Under the pieces are notes generated by a model. The model saw only the letters and a program-made list of their open reading frames with translations. It was not told the DNA's origin and did no database searches. A DNA stretch of 47,519 nucleotides. It comes from an uncultured Clostridium sp. Its GTDB lineage: Bacteria > Bacillota > Clostridia > TANB77 > CAG-465. Numbering within the stretch: position 1 is the first letter of the stretch; each line of letters opens with the position of its first letter. The position numbers were made by a program, and so were the translations under genes. Below are positions 8,222-16,293 of this stretch, piece after piece. Where the stretch lies: NCBI GenBank assembly GCA_900553785.1, contig USES01000008.1, positions 1-47,519 on the forward strand, in the 5' to 3' direction.

Positions 8222-8947
8222 ATGCAAAAGATAATAGGATTTATTGGATATGTAAATAAATCTGAGTTTATAATAAACTTATCAAAGATATTAAAAATAA
8301 TGAATAAAAAAGTCTTAGTAGTGGATGGTACACTAAATAAAAGTATCAAGTATACCATTCCTACGTTTGATGTAGCTCAAGATGAGTCAATAACAAATTT
8401 TGATGGAACAGATTATGCTGTGGGCTTTAAAAGCATTGAAAGTATAAAAGAATATATATGTAATAAAACATCAATAGCGGATGATTATGATTACATATTA
8501 TTGGATATAGATAATAAAGAAAATTACGAATATTTTAAAGATGAAAACATTTCAAAATATTATTTCTTTATTGAACATACAACAGAATCTTTATTTAGAA
8601 ATGAAGAACTTTTAAGAAAGATAACAGAAGAAAGAAATCCCGAAGACAAAATTGAGATGACAAAAGTAGTATTTAAATACTACATATCACGTGCATCTCA
8701 GAAATATTTTGAAGCTAGACTTATGGATATGAATGTTAAGTGGATTGACGTTGAGTACGAACTCCCTTACATGGATCAAGATAAGATTGCAGATTTGGAA
8801 TCTGAGCTTAGTGGTTATATAGATATTTCTAGACATACAAGACAATATGTAACTCTTGTTACAGATATTGCTTCGGATATTTTAGGAGGAATTCCTGCTG
8901 GAGAAATAAGAAAGATGATTAAAAATTATTCAAGGGGGAGATTTTAA
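8222..8947 (+). CDS. Degenerate ParA/MinD-like protein (first of two), TadZ-like
   Basis: A 241-residue cytoplasmic protein. The start IIGFIGYVNKSEFIINLSKI has the layout of a ParA/MinD strand-P-loop-helix, but the KGGxGKT loop is replaced by GYVNKSE. A later VLVVDG strand and YDYILLDID (Walker-B-like) support the fold. In Tad systems a MinD-like protein (TadZ/CpaE) localises the pilus machinery, and that role is inferred here. It has TAGGAGG upstream and its stop overlaps the start of the next gene by one base, so the two are translationally coupled. Nucleotide hydrolysis is doubtful given the altered loop. Confidence 0.6.
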   Translation: MQKIIGFIGYVNKSEFIINLSKILKIMNKKVLVVDGTLNKSIKYTIPTFDVAQDESITNFDGTDYAVGFKSIESIKEYICNKTSIADDYDYILLDIDNKENYEYFKDENISKYYFFIEHTTESLFRNEELLRKITEERNPEDKIEMTKVVFKYYISRASQKYFEARLMDMNVKWIDVEYELPYMDQDKIADLESELSGYIDISRHTRQYVTLVTDIASDILGGIPAGEIRKMIKNYSRGRF

Positions 8948-9756
8948 TGCCAAAAATAGTGTTTTGGAGTCCTGAAGCAGTTGAGACTGGTCAAACACAT
9001 GCAGCAATAGCTATTTCAACACTAATGGCTATGGAAGAAGATTATTCAAATATTTTGATTCCTGGTCAATGGCAAGCAAAGAAAATAGGAACTGCATTTG
9101 AAAATTATGAATTGTTGATGACAAAAGGAGTTTTTACAAATTCTAGTATTGGTCTTACAGCTTTAGCAAGGCTAGTTTCTAGTAATAAAATTACTCCTGA
9201 AGCAATCAGAAATTACTCTAAGCCAATATTAAAGCAAAGATTGGACATTATTTACGGAACAAATGTAAATAGTAGAGAGCAGTTTGATTTGCTTATTGCA
9301 AATTTCTCTTCAATAATTCAAAAAGCATCTGAGGCTTATGACATAGTTTGGGTAGATTTGCCTAAAACAACGGAAAAAGAATATATAGTTGAAACATTAA
9401 AACAAGCAGACTTAGTAATATGTACATTTAATCAAGAAGTAGCATTACTTAATGACTATTTGAGAAATATAAATTCTATGGATGTATTAAAAGATAAGAA
9501 GAAGATAATATTGATGTGCAATTATGAGGAAAAATCTAAATACAATATACCTAACATTCGTAGAGAATATGGAATAAAAGATCCTGTATTTTGTATTCCA
9601 CACAATTTTATTTATTCGGATGCATGTAATGATGGTGATGTAGTAGAAGGATTTTTCTATAAAAACATTGCAGCTGATACAAATGATTATAATGGATACT
9701 TTATTTCTGAAACTAGAAAAGTGGTTAAAAAAGTACTTGATTTAGTAAAAATTTAA
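8947..9756 (+). CDS. Degenerate ParA/MinD-like protein (second of two), TadZ-like
   Basis: A 269-residue protein starting KIVFWSPEAVETGQTHAAIA. The position of the P-loop Lys is Gln (TGQT in place of GKT). YDIVWVDLPKTT acts as the Walker-B-like strand, and QADLVICTFNQE matches the following strand of MinD-type folds. It overlaps the previous gene by one base and is followed after 17 nt by the CpaF ATPase. Two tandem P-loop-degenerate MinD-like proteins in one pilus operon is unusual; they may form a heterodimer. Role in localising or scaffolding the pilus is inferred from context. Confidence 0.6.
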   Translation: MPKIVFWSPEAVETGQTHAAIAISTLMAMEEDYSNILIPGQWQAKKIGTAFENYELLMTKGVFTNSSIGLTALARLVSSNKITPEAIRNYSKPILKQRLDIIYGTNVNSREQFDLLIANFSSIIQKASEAYDIVWVDLPKTTEKEYIVETLKQADLVICTFNQEVALLNDYLRNINSMDVLKDKKKIILMCNYEEKSKYNIPNIRREYGIKDPVFCIPHNFIYSDACNDGDVVEGFFYKNIAADTNDYNGYFISETRKVVKKVLDLVKI

Positions 9757-9773
9757 AACGGGAGGTGTAAGGC

Positions 9774-11663
9774 GTGTCATTCACATTTATAATTAATCTT
9801 ATACTAATTATAGTGGTTTTAGCGCTTGTAGTTGTTATTATATATAACATTGCAAAAAATAGAAAAAACACGGAGACGGTAAGTGAAGTAGAACGTGAGA
9901 GACAAAAGTATAGTGTAAAAGGCATGATCGATTACATAAAAAATGAATTCGATGAAATTACAAGAATGAATCTTTACGACTTAGCCTTATCCGAAGAAGA
10001 GTTTGAAAGAAGAAAAAATACAAAGTATGAGCTAAAAAAAGCATTAAAGGGTGCAGGCTACGCTGCAACAAACGATAAGAAATATGTTAAAACTCTTATG
10101 TTTGATTTGCTTCGTAACCAATACAAAGTAACTGAGAGAAATATAAACTATGCAATTCCTTTTGATAATGCAGAAAAACTTACAGAACAAGACAAGTTTG
10201 ATATATTGCTTCACATGTATAAGAAACAATATAAAAGAAATGCTTTGACTCAGCTTATAACAAAGTATGGTTTGGACAACCCAAAGATAGATAATGATGG
10301 TGTACCTTCATACAGAATAACTCGTGAGGAGATAAGTGACATATTTGAAAAAGAAAATGTTCTATCTACTTTAGATTTCGAAGATAAGCTTGAAATAGTG
10401 GTTCAAAGAGTTTACCAACATTATAAAGGATTTAGCGTAATAGATGATATACGTGACCAAAACATAGATGGTGTATCTGGTGGTGTATCTGGTATTCCGC
10501 CTTCATTCTTGGATCAAGTAGGAGATATGGAAGATTATCTTGACCAAACTGGAAAAATAACAATACCGATGTCATACGATTCCGTATGGATATTCTATAA
10601 AGGTAAGTCAATGTATCTTGAGTTCTTATCTTTTGGAAGTGAAGCAGAACTTCGCCGTGTTTGTCAAAACATATATAAATATAATAACCCTGGACAGTTG
10701 TCTGAATCAGTTGGTTTCAAAATCAATGAAATGAAGGATGGTTCCAGAATAGTTGTATTAAGACCGAATTTTGCAGAATCTTGGGCATTCTTCGTAAGGA
10801 AGTTTGCTCCACCGGTTCTAATTGATGCAAATCAGTTATTAATACATAAAAACAAAGAAAATGTAGTAGAACTTTTAAAATACTTAATTAGAGGTGCTCG
10901 TGTTACTGCGGTAACAGGAGAGCAGGGATGTGGTAAAACAACGCTTCTTATGGCTATAATGAAATATTTGTATCCTACAATCACGATGCGTGTACAGGAA
11001 ACTGCATTCGAACTTCACTTAAGAAAAATATATCCAAAGAGTAACATACTATCATTAAGAGAAACTGAAACAATTACTGGTCAGATGGGACTAGATGTTC
11101 AGAAAAAAACAGATGGTGGTGTAAACATTCTAGGAGAGGTTGCAACGGATCCCGTTGCTGCATGGATGATTCAGATGGCGCAGGTTGCATCTAAATTTAC
11201 ATTGTTTACTCACCATGCTAAGACATTTCCAAACCTAATAACAGCACTTAGAAACTCACTTTTGAAGATTGGTATGTTTAACAATGAAGATGTTGCCGAA
11301 GTACAGGTTGTAAACGTCATAAACTTTGATGTTCACTTGAAAAAAGGTGTAGATGGTACTCGTTTTATTGAACGTATAACAGAGTGTATTCCAAAAGAAA
11401 AGGAATTCCATTACACTAATGATTATAGAAACAAAAAGAATTTTGAAGATAAGATGGACGTGTTTATGGATAACGCAACAGAGTATTTTAGACACTTGAC
11501 TCAAACTTCAAATTATGACTATAAAAATATAGTAGAATTTAAAAATGGCGAGTATGTATTTACTAATCCAATATCTGAGAAAAACGTTGAAGCAATGCGT
11601 GAGAATATGGCTGAAGAAGATGTTAAAGCTTTCGACAAATTCTTAGATACAGCATGGAGGTGA
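9774..11663 (+). CDS. cpaF: CpaF/TadA-type secretion ATPase
   Basis: Type II/IV secretion ATPase of 629 residues that should power pilus extension and retraction. The C-terminal half holds Walker A GEQGCGKTT (about 382-390), a Walker-B-like strand VNILGEVATDP (about 449-459) and a His-rich LFTHHAKT (about 476-483), as in CpaF. Unusually, the N-terminus has a hydrophobic segment (about 3-24) that would anchor the ATPase to the membrane. The GTG start has GGAGGTG 8 nt upstream. The stop overlaps the ribosome site of the next gene. Long N-terminal domain (about 30-270) is charged and specific to this variant. Confidence 0.85.
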   Translation: MSFTFIINLILIIVVLALVVVIIYNIAKNRKNTETVSEVERERQKYSVKGMIDYIKNEFDEITRMNLYDLALSEEEFERRKNTKYELKKALKGAGYAATNDKKYVKTLMFDLLRNQYKVTERNINYAIPFDNAEKLTEQDKFDILLHMYKKQYKRNALTQLITKYGLDNPKIDNDGVPSYRITREEISDIFEKENVLSTLDFEDKLEIVVQRVYQHYKGFSVIDDIRDQNIDGVSGGVSGIPPSFLDQVGDMEDYLDQTGKITIPMSYDSVWIFYKGKSMYLEFLSFGSEAELRRVCQNIYKYNNPGQLSESVGFKINEMKDGSRIVVLRPNFAESWAFFVRKFAPPVLIDANQLLIHKNKENVVELLKYLIRGARVTAVTGEQGCGKTTLLMAIMKYLYPTITMRVQETAFELHLRKIYPKSNILSLRETETITGQMGLDVQKKTDGGVNILGEVATDPVAAWMIQMAQVASKFTLFTHHAKTFPNLITALRNSLLKIGMFNNEDVAEVQVVNVINFDVHLKKGVDGTRFIERITECIPKEKEFHYTNDYRNKKNFEDKMDVFMDNATEYFRHLTQTSNYDYKNIVEFKNGEYVFTNPISEKNVEAMRENMAEEDVKAFDKFLDTAWR

Positions 11664-11670
11664 CATACAG

Positions 11671-13734
11671 GTGGTATACTATATTATAGGAGCAATGGTT
11701 GGCGTAGCCTTACTTGGGTTGATTGGAGTAGTAGTGTACTACCAAGTTACCAAGAAAAAATACGCTAAAAATAAAGTATTATATAAAAAAGATCAAATAG
11801 TAATTAAAAACAAATCTTCATTTAAAGATGTTTTTGATAAAATATTCCAGACATTCTATCTTGTTGCATTAAAAATACCGGTAATAAGTTACTATACAAG
11901 AAAAACAAGGTTAAAACTTGAGATGGTTAATGACTATACTGAATATGAGATAAGAAGAAGAACAGGAAAGATAATACTAATATCTGTTATATTTGTATTT
12001 ACAGCTTTGTTTGTGTTCTTAAATGTTGTAGATGACCTTATGATGTCACTTATCGTTATAATAATGGTATTTATAGTAAATGACGTTATAATTGATTCAC
12101 AAGTAAATAAAGTAGCAGACAAAATTGTAAGACAGATACCAGAAGTATTTACTGAAATTAGACACTCATTCCACGAACATGGAATGGTTGTAGAAGCATT
12201 TGAAGAATGTATTGATGAACTAGAAGATAAAGAAATTATGCCACAGATAAGAAGAATACATGATGCAATAACTGCCGAAAACCCAGAGGTTCAACTAGAA
12301 AAATATTATGATGTTGCACCAAATAGATTTTTAAAGTTATTTGCTGGTGTTTCCTATCTTACAATGGAGCTTGGAGATAGGAAAGTAGATGGTATATCTG
12401 TATATCTAAAAAACTTAAACAACATATTAAATGACGCATATTTAGATATTCTAAAAAGAGATAAGATAAATTATATGTTTAGAAGTTTAACATTTATAGC
12501 TGTTGCACCAATATTTTTCATAGATATATTACAAAGTTGGTCGCAATCTAATTTTCCAGCACTTATTAACTTTTATTCTGGAAGTTTTGGGTTTATAATT
12601 AAGGCTTTGATACTTATATCAATATTCGTATCATATTTTGCACTTAAAGTAATAAAAGATGACTCAAACCAGGTTAAATTTGATAGAATAACTCAGAAAC
12701 GTTGGCAGGAAAGAGTATATAAAATACCTGTTATACAAAAATTGGTAAATGCGTTTATGCCGGCCGAGAATACTAAAAAGTATATTAGAAAATCTCAAAA
12801 CATTAAAGGAATAAACGCCTATCTTACGATGGAATGGTTCTATGTAAATAAGTTTACTTATGCAATAATTGCCTTTGTTATTACACTTGTGATTGCGCTT
12901 AATATGCATTACATAGATGTTCAAAGCGTATATACTAACCTAGAGCAGGAATTTATAAGTTTAGGTCAATTATCTGCAGAAGATCAAAAAGCAGCAGAAT
13001 CGTATTCTGAAAAAGATGCTGAAGTAGTAAAAGAGTTAAAAAATAAAGGTGATCTTACAAACGAAGACATAAAAGCAGCACTAGAAAAGGCAGGACAAAC
13101 TTCAACAGATGAGGATGCAGAAAGAATTAAGAATAAGATTAGTAATGTTAAAAACTCTTTCTTGAAATTCTGGGAGGTAATAATAGCAGTACTTGTTGGA
13201 TGGATAGCATACTTTATTCCAGACCTTATATTAATTATTAAAAATAAAATAAGAGAGATGGAAAAAGAAGATGAAATAATGCAATTCCAATCAATTATAC
13301 TAATGCTTATGTATATTGAACGTATTGATGTTCAAACGATACTAGAATGGTTAGAGAGATATTCATACGCATATAAAGAACCAATTGCAACAGCACTTAA
13401 CAACTATGAGGCTGGAGCAGTAGAAGCACTAGAAGATTTAAAAGAAGCAGTACCGCATAAAGATTTTAAACGTATAGTTGAAGGACTTATATCTGCAGTA
13501 GAAAGAATACCAATAAGAGATGCTTTTGACGAACTAGAAACAGAAAGGAGTTTCTATTACGAAAGACGTAAGGAAGCTAATGAAAGACTAATTCAGAAAA
13601 AGTATACTTACGGAAAGGCTTTAGGTTTTGCGCCGATGATAATCTTAATTGCAGGATATTTCGTAGGACCGCTTATGGTAGTATCTGTAATGCAGATGGT
13701 ACAATACTTTAACACGATGAACAACATGATGTAA
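11671..13734 (+). CDS. Single-chain TadB/TadC-like inner membrane platform protein
   Basis: A 687-residue membrane protein in the place of tadB and tadC. After an N-terminal TM, residues about 100-330 contain TM pairs around QIPEVFTEIRHSFHEHGMVV, which resembles a T2SSF (GspF/TadB) cytoplasmic helical domain. Residues about 545-687 hold a second one (FQSIILMLMYIERIDVQTIL, RIPIRDAFDELETERSFYY) with two final TMs. An acidic Lys/Glu-rich insert (about 425-490) separates them. Canonical Tad loci use two separate proteins, so this appears to be a fusion. GTG start with GGAGGTG in the end of cpaF. Likely the platform that couples the ATPase to pilin assembly. Confidence 0.7.
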   Translation: MVYYIIGAMVGVALLGLIGVVVYYQVTKKKYAKNKVLYKKDQIVIKNKSSFKDVFDKIFQTFYLVALKIPVISYYTRKTRLKLEMVNDYTEYEIRRRTGKIILISVIFVFTALFVFLNVVDDLMMSLIVIIMVFIVNDVIIDSQVNKVADKIVRQIPEVFTEIRHSFHEHGMVVEAFEECIDELEDKEIMPQIRRIHDAITAENPEVQLEKYYDVAPNRFLKLFAGVSYLTMELGDRKVDGISVYLKNLNNILNDAYLDILKRDKINYMFRSLTFIAVAPIFFIDILQSWSQSNFPALINFYSGSFGFIIKALILISIFVSYFALKVIKDDSNQVKFDRITQKRWQERVYKIPVIQKLVNAFMPAENTKKYIRKSQNIKGINAYLTMEWFYVNKFTYAIIAFVITLVIALNMHYIDVQSVYTNLEQEFISLGQLSAEDQKAAESYSEKDAEVVKELKNKGDLTNEDIKAALEKAGQTSTDEDAERIKNKISNVKNSFLKFWEVIIAVLVGWIAYFIPDLILIIKNKIREMEKEDEIMQFQSIILMLMYIERIDVQTILEWLERYSYAYKEPIATALNNYEAGAVEALEDLKEAVPHKDFKRIVEGLISAVERIPIRDAFDELETERSFYYERRKEANERLIQKKYTYGKALGFAPMIILIAGYFVGPLMVVSVMQMVQYFNTMNNMM

Positions 13735-13756
13735 CAAAAGATACGGTTACTACACT

Positions 13757-13786
13757 TTGAAAAAAGTGTTTAACATATATTATATA
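13757..13786 (+). promoter_or_regulatory. Possible pilin promoter
   Basis: TTGAAA at 13757-13762, an 18-bp spacer and TATATA at 13781-13786, in the 85-bp gap before the small pilin. A separate promoter would allow pilin to be made in excess over the machinery. Weak match. Confidence 0.35.
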
Positions 13787-13819
13787 ATATATTATTCATA
13801 TATAAAGGAGGAATTAATT

Positions 13820-14359
13820 ATGGATAATGCACAAAAAGCTATTATGATTGGTGTAGGATTATTTATAACAATCATAATCATTTCAGCAGTATTGTTGATA
13901 ACAAACTTAGGAACAGATTTAATCAACAATGCAAGAAACCAAATGTCTAACATTTCTAAATCATTACAAAACCAAGTAACTTCAGCTTTCGATGGTAAAA
14001 CTGTTACTGGTTCAGAAGTTATTGCTGCTTGCCAACAATATGAAAACTCTGATCAACTTTCTGTAAAAATTATAGTAAGCGATGACAAGTCTTTCCAAAC
14101 AGGAAAATATGCTGTAAATTTAGTAGGTAGTAGACCAGCTTCAGCTCAAGCTGGTGGAGTTGCAGTTACATATAAAAAGAACTCAAGTGATACAACAACT
14201 ACAGCGTATGCAGAACTAAATAATACAACAAGAAGTACTTTATCTCAAATTCAAGCAACAGGTGGTGTATCTGGTACACAAACATATTACAGTTATGTAA
14301 TGAAAGATCAAGATTCAGACACAGTTATGGGAGTTTTGTTTATAAGAAAAGGAATATAG
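13820..14359 (+). CDS. Small pilin-like protein, probable major subunit
   Basis: A 179-residue protein with an N-terminal hydrophobic helix (about 7-30) after only six residues: MDNAQKAIMIGVGLF. The rest is a Ser/Thr/Gln-rich extracellular region. There is no prepilin leader with G/xxxxE, so it would be inserted uncleaved or processed by an unknown enzyme. The first 15 residues match those of the next gene (MEDNATRAIIIGVGLF), which defines a common assembly signal. It has its own AAAGGAGG site and a terminator directly downstream, consistent with high-level expression as the main subunit. An upstream in-frame start at 13757 lacks a ribosome site. Confidence 0.65.
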   Translation: MDNAQKAIMIGVGLFITIIIISAVLLITNLGTDLINNARNQMSNISKSLQNQVTSAFDGKTVTGSEVIAACQQYENSDQLSVKIIVSDDKSFQTGKYAVNLVGSRPASAQAGGVAVTYKKNSSDTTTTAYAELNNTTRSTLSQIQATGGVSGTQTYYSYVMKDQDSDTVMGVLFIRKGI

Positions 14360-14393
14360 GTAAAGCTATATTAAACAATAAGTTAGACAAATT

Positions 14394-14430
14394 AAAAGGC
14401 ATATAATTATGTAAGATTATATGCCCTTTT
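14394..14430 (+). terminator. Terminator after the small pilin
   Basis: AAAAGGCATATAAT (14394-14407) pairs with 14416-14430 with one bulged G, followed by AACT. It separates the small pilin transcript from the larger surface proteins. Confidence 0.75.
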
Positions 14431-14488
14431 AACTATTATATAGATATATGTAAGTGTTACATATATGTGTATAATATAAGGAGGAAAA

Positions 14489-16180
14489 ATGGAGGATAAT
14501 GCAACTCGTGCTATTATAATTGGTGTAGGACTTTTTGTAATATTGCTTACTATTAGTGGTATTATATTATATGTAAATGCTGCAAGAAATATGGCAAATG
14601 TAGTGGATAAAAGTTTAAATACATGGGATAACATTACATATAACAATATTATGGATTATAAAGAAGACATTACAATAAAGTGTACGGGAATGGATTTTAT
14701 AAATTTCATACGTAAGAATGTAATGAGAGAAGATATATTTGTCACTACTATAGCAGAGGATACAGTTATATTAAATAATGTAAGTATGAGTTACTGGAAA
14801 AGTGATTACTCAGATAATGCTAGTGAATTAAAGTTAGCAAGTATTTCTGTAGATTCTGAAGTAATAATGAGAAAGAGAACTGTTACTGATCAAAATGGTG
14901 TTAACACGTATTACATTACTGTTGAGTTCAGTACAAATTTGGCTACTAGCGTAGAGGCGTATACTAATTTAACTGATGCTAAAAATGGAGAAAATGCTAT
15001 TGTAGCAGATGAAAAGGTAATGTTAACAGAAGATGAAATGACTATATATTACAAAGTTATATATAGTAAAAATGAAGCTGTAAGCAAAATTACTGGAGTT
15101 ATATATTCAGGTGGTTCTCCGGTTAGTAATACATTAGGAAATCCTGAGGTAGAAGATACTGCAAATTCATATAGTATATATGCTGTTAATTATGGAAATG
15201 ATAGTGGTTTAATAAATTCAAATTTTAAAACATATGTGAAAGTGACTGTTTCATACAAAAAGTATGGACAATTATCTGCAAATTCTGTTGAATTTGAATT
15301 TGAAAAAGGTAAGAATTATTCTGAACATAATGGAGTTATCATACCAAAAGGTTTCTATTATGTTGGTGGTGAGAAGAACTCTGGTCTCGTAATATCTGAC
15401 TCATCACTAGATAAGAATAAAGGTGTTGATGCAAATCTTTCTGGAAATCAATTTGTTTGGGTGCCAGTGAATAATTATTCGGATTTTGTAAGAAGTGAAA
15501 GTTCAACGAGCTATACAGAGCCATATGCAAAAGGGTATTCTACTGAATTAGAAGAATATAACGATATGTGTGAATCTGTAAAAAAATATAATGGATTTTA
15601 TATAGCACGTTTTGAAGCAGGAGATGGAGATGTAACATCTGCAAGAATATCAAGTACTACTGCCCATAAAGTAGTAAGCAAAAAAGGAGCATATGTATAT
15701 AACTGGGTATCATGGGGAGTATCTATGAAGAGTGTAGGTACTACAGGTGCTGTGTATTTGTCACGAAATATGTACAAAGGTAATAAATACGTTGTATCAA
15801 CATTATGTTACGGGGTACAATGGGATGCAGTAATGAATTTTGTAAACGATACAAATCATAATATTGCTAACTCACGTTCGTGGGGAAATTACAACAATTC
15901 AACAGATAACGCTAAAACTAATAGTGGAGAATCAAACATGAACTATACTACTGGAAGAAGTGAGGCATGGAAAGCCAAGAATATTTATGATTTAGCAGGT
16001 AATCTTTGGGAATGGACAATGGAGGCTTATAGTAGTAATAATCGTGTTATACGAGGAGGTTGTTATTATGCTAGTGGGAAAGCTGCACCTGCATCTGGTA
16101 ATAGTAAAAATAAACCATCTACGGTATCTGAAGGATACACTTTTAGACCAGCGCTATATATAAAACTTGATTTAGATTAG
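14489..16180 (+). CDS. Pilin-like protein with a C-terminal FGE/SUMF1 (C-type-lectin-like) domain
   Basis: A 563-residue protein built of three parts. The N-terminal pilin-like signal and helix (about 1-30) is shared with the small pilin. A module at about 155-245 (VEAYTNLTDAKNGENAI ... SIYAVNYG) is repeated twice in the next gene. The C-terminal domain (about 275-563) resembles the formylglycine-generating-enzyme fold: FVWVPV, GFYIARFEAG, YDLAGNLWEWTME, NRVIRGGCYY and FRPALYI. In this context the fold is more likely a binding domain than an enzyme, which suggests a tip or minor pilin adhesin. GGAGG precedes the ATG. The fold assignment rests on motif recognition; the adhesin role is inferred. 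Confidence 0.7.
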   Translation: MEDNATRAIIIGVGLFVILLTISGIILYVNAARNMANVVDKSLNTWDNITYNNIMDYKEDITIKCTGMDFINFIRKNVMREDIFVTTIAEDTVILNNVSMSYWKSDYSDNASELKLASISVDSEVIMRKRTVTDQNGVNTYYITVEFSTNLATSVEAYTNLTDAKNGENAIVADEKVMLTEDEMTIYYKVIYSKNEAVSKITGVIYSGGSPVSNTLGNPEVEDTANSYSIYAVNYGNDSGLINSNFKTYVKVTVSYKKYGQLSANSVEFEFEKGKNYSEHNGVIIPKGFYYVGGEKNSGLVISDSSLDKNKGVDANLSGNQFVWVPVNNYSDFVRSESSTSYTEPYAKGYSTELEEYNDMCESVKKYNGFYIARFEAGDGDVTSARISSTTAHKVVSKKGAYVYNWVSWGVSMKSVGTTGAVYLSRNMYKGNKYVVSTLCYGVQWDAVMNFVNDTNHNIANSRSWGNYNNSTDNAKTNSGESNMNYTTGRSEAWKAKNIYDLAGNLWEWTMEAYSSNNRVIRGGCYYASGKAAPASGNSKNKPSTVSEGYTFRPALYIKLDLD

Positions 16181-16186
16181 TCTTTG

Positions 16187-16223
16187 TTGCAAGTGCTTTA
16201 GAAATACTTTGTAGCACTTGCAA
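16187..16223 (+). terminator. Inverted repeat, weak terminator
   Basis: TTGCAAGTGCT (16187-16197) pairs with AGCACTTGCAA (16213-16223), with a 15-nt loop and no good T-run. The second arm contains the -35 element of the next promoter. Confidence 0.45.
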
Positions 16224-16246
16224 ATAGACTTAATGTGTTTTATTAT
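16218..16246 (+). promoter_or_regulatory. Promoter of the large surface protein gene
   Basis: TTGCAA (16218-16223), 17-bp spacer, TATTAT (16241-16246). The same TTGCAA -35 is used before glmS and pnp in this window. Confidence 0.55.
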
Positions 16247-16293
16247 TAAATTGTTAATTATTTTACTAAAAATATGCATAAGAAAGGAGAAAC

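Noticed and set aside
14489..16180. Complete diversity-generating retroelement
   Set aside because: The C-terminal domain is of a fold used by such systems, but no reverse transcriptase, template repeat or accessory protein is within the window.
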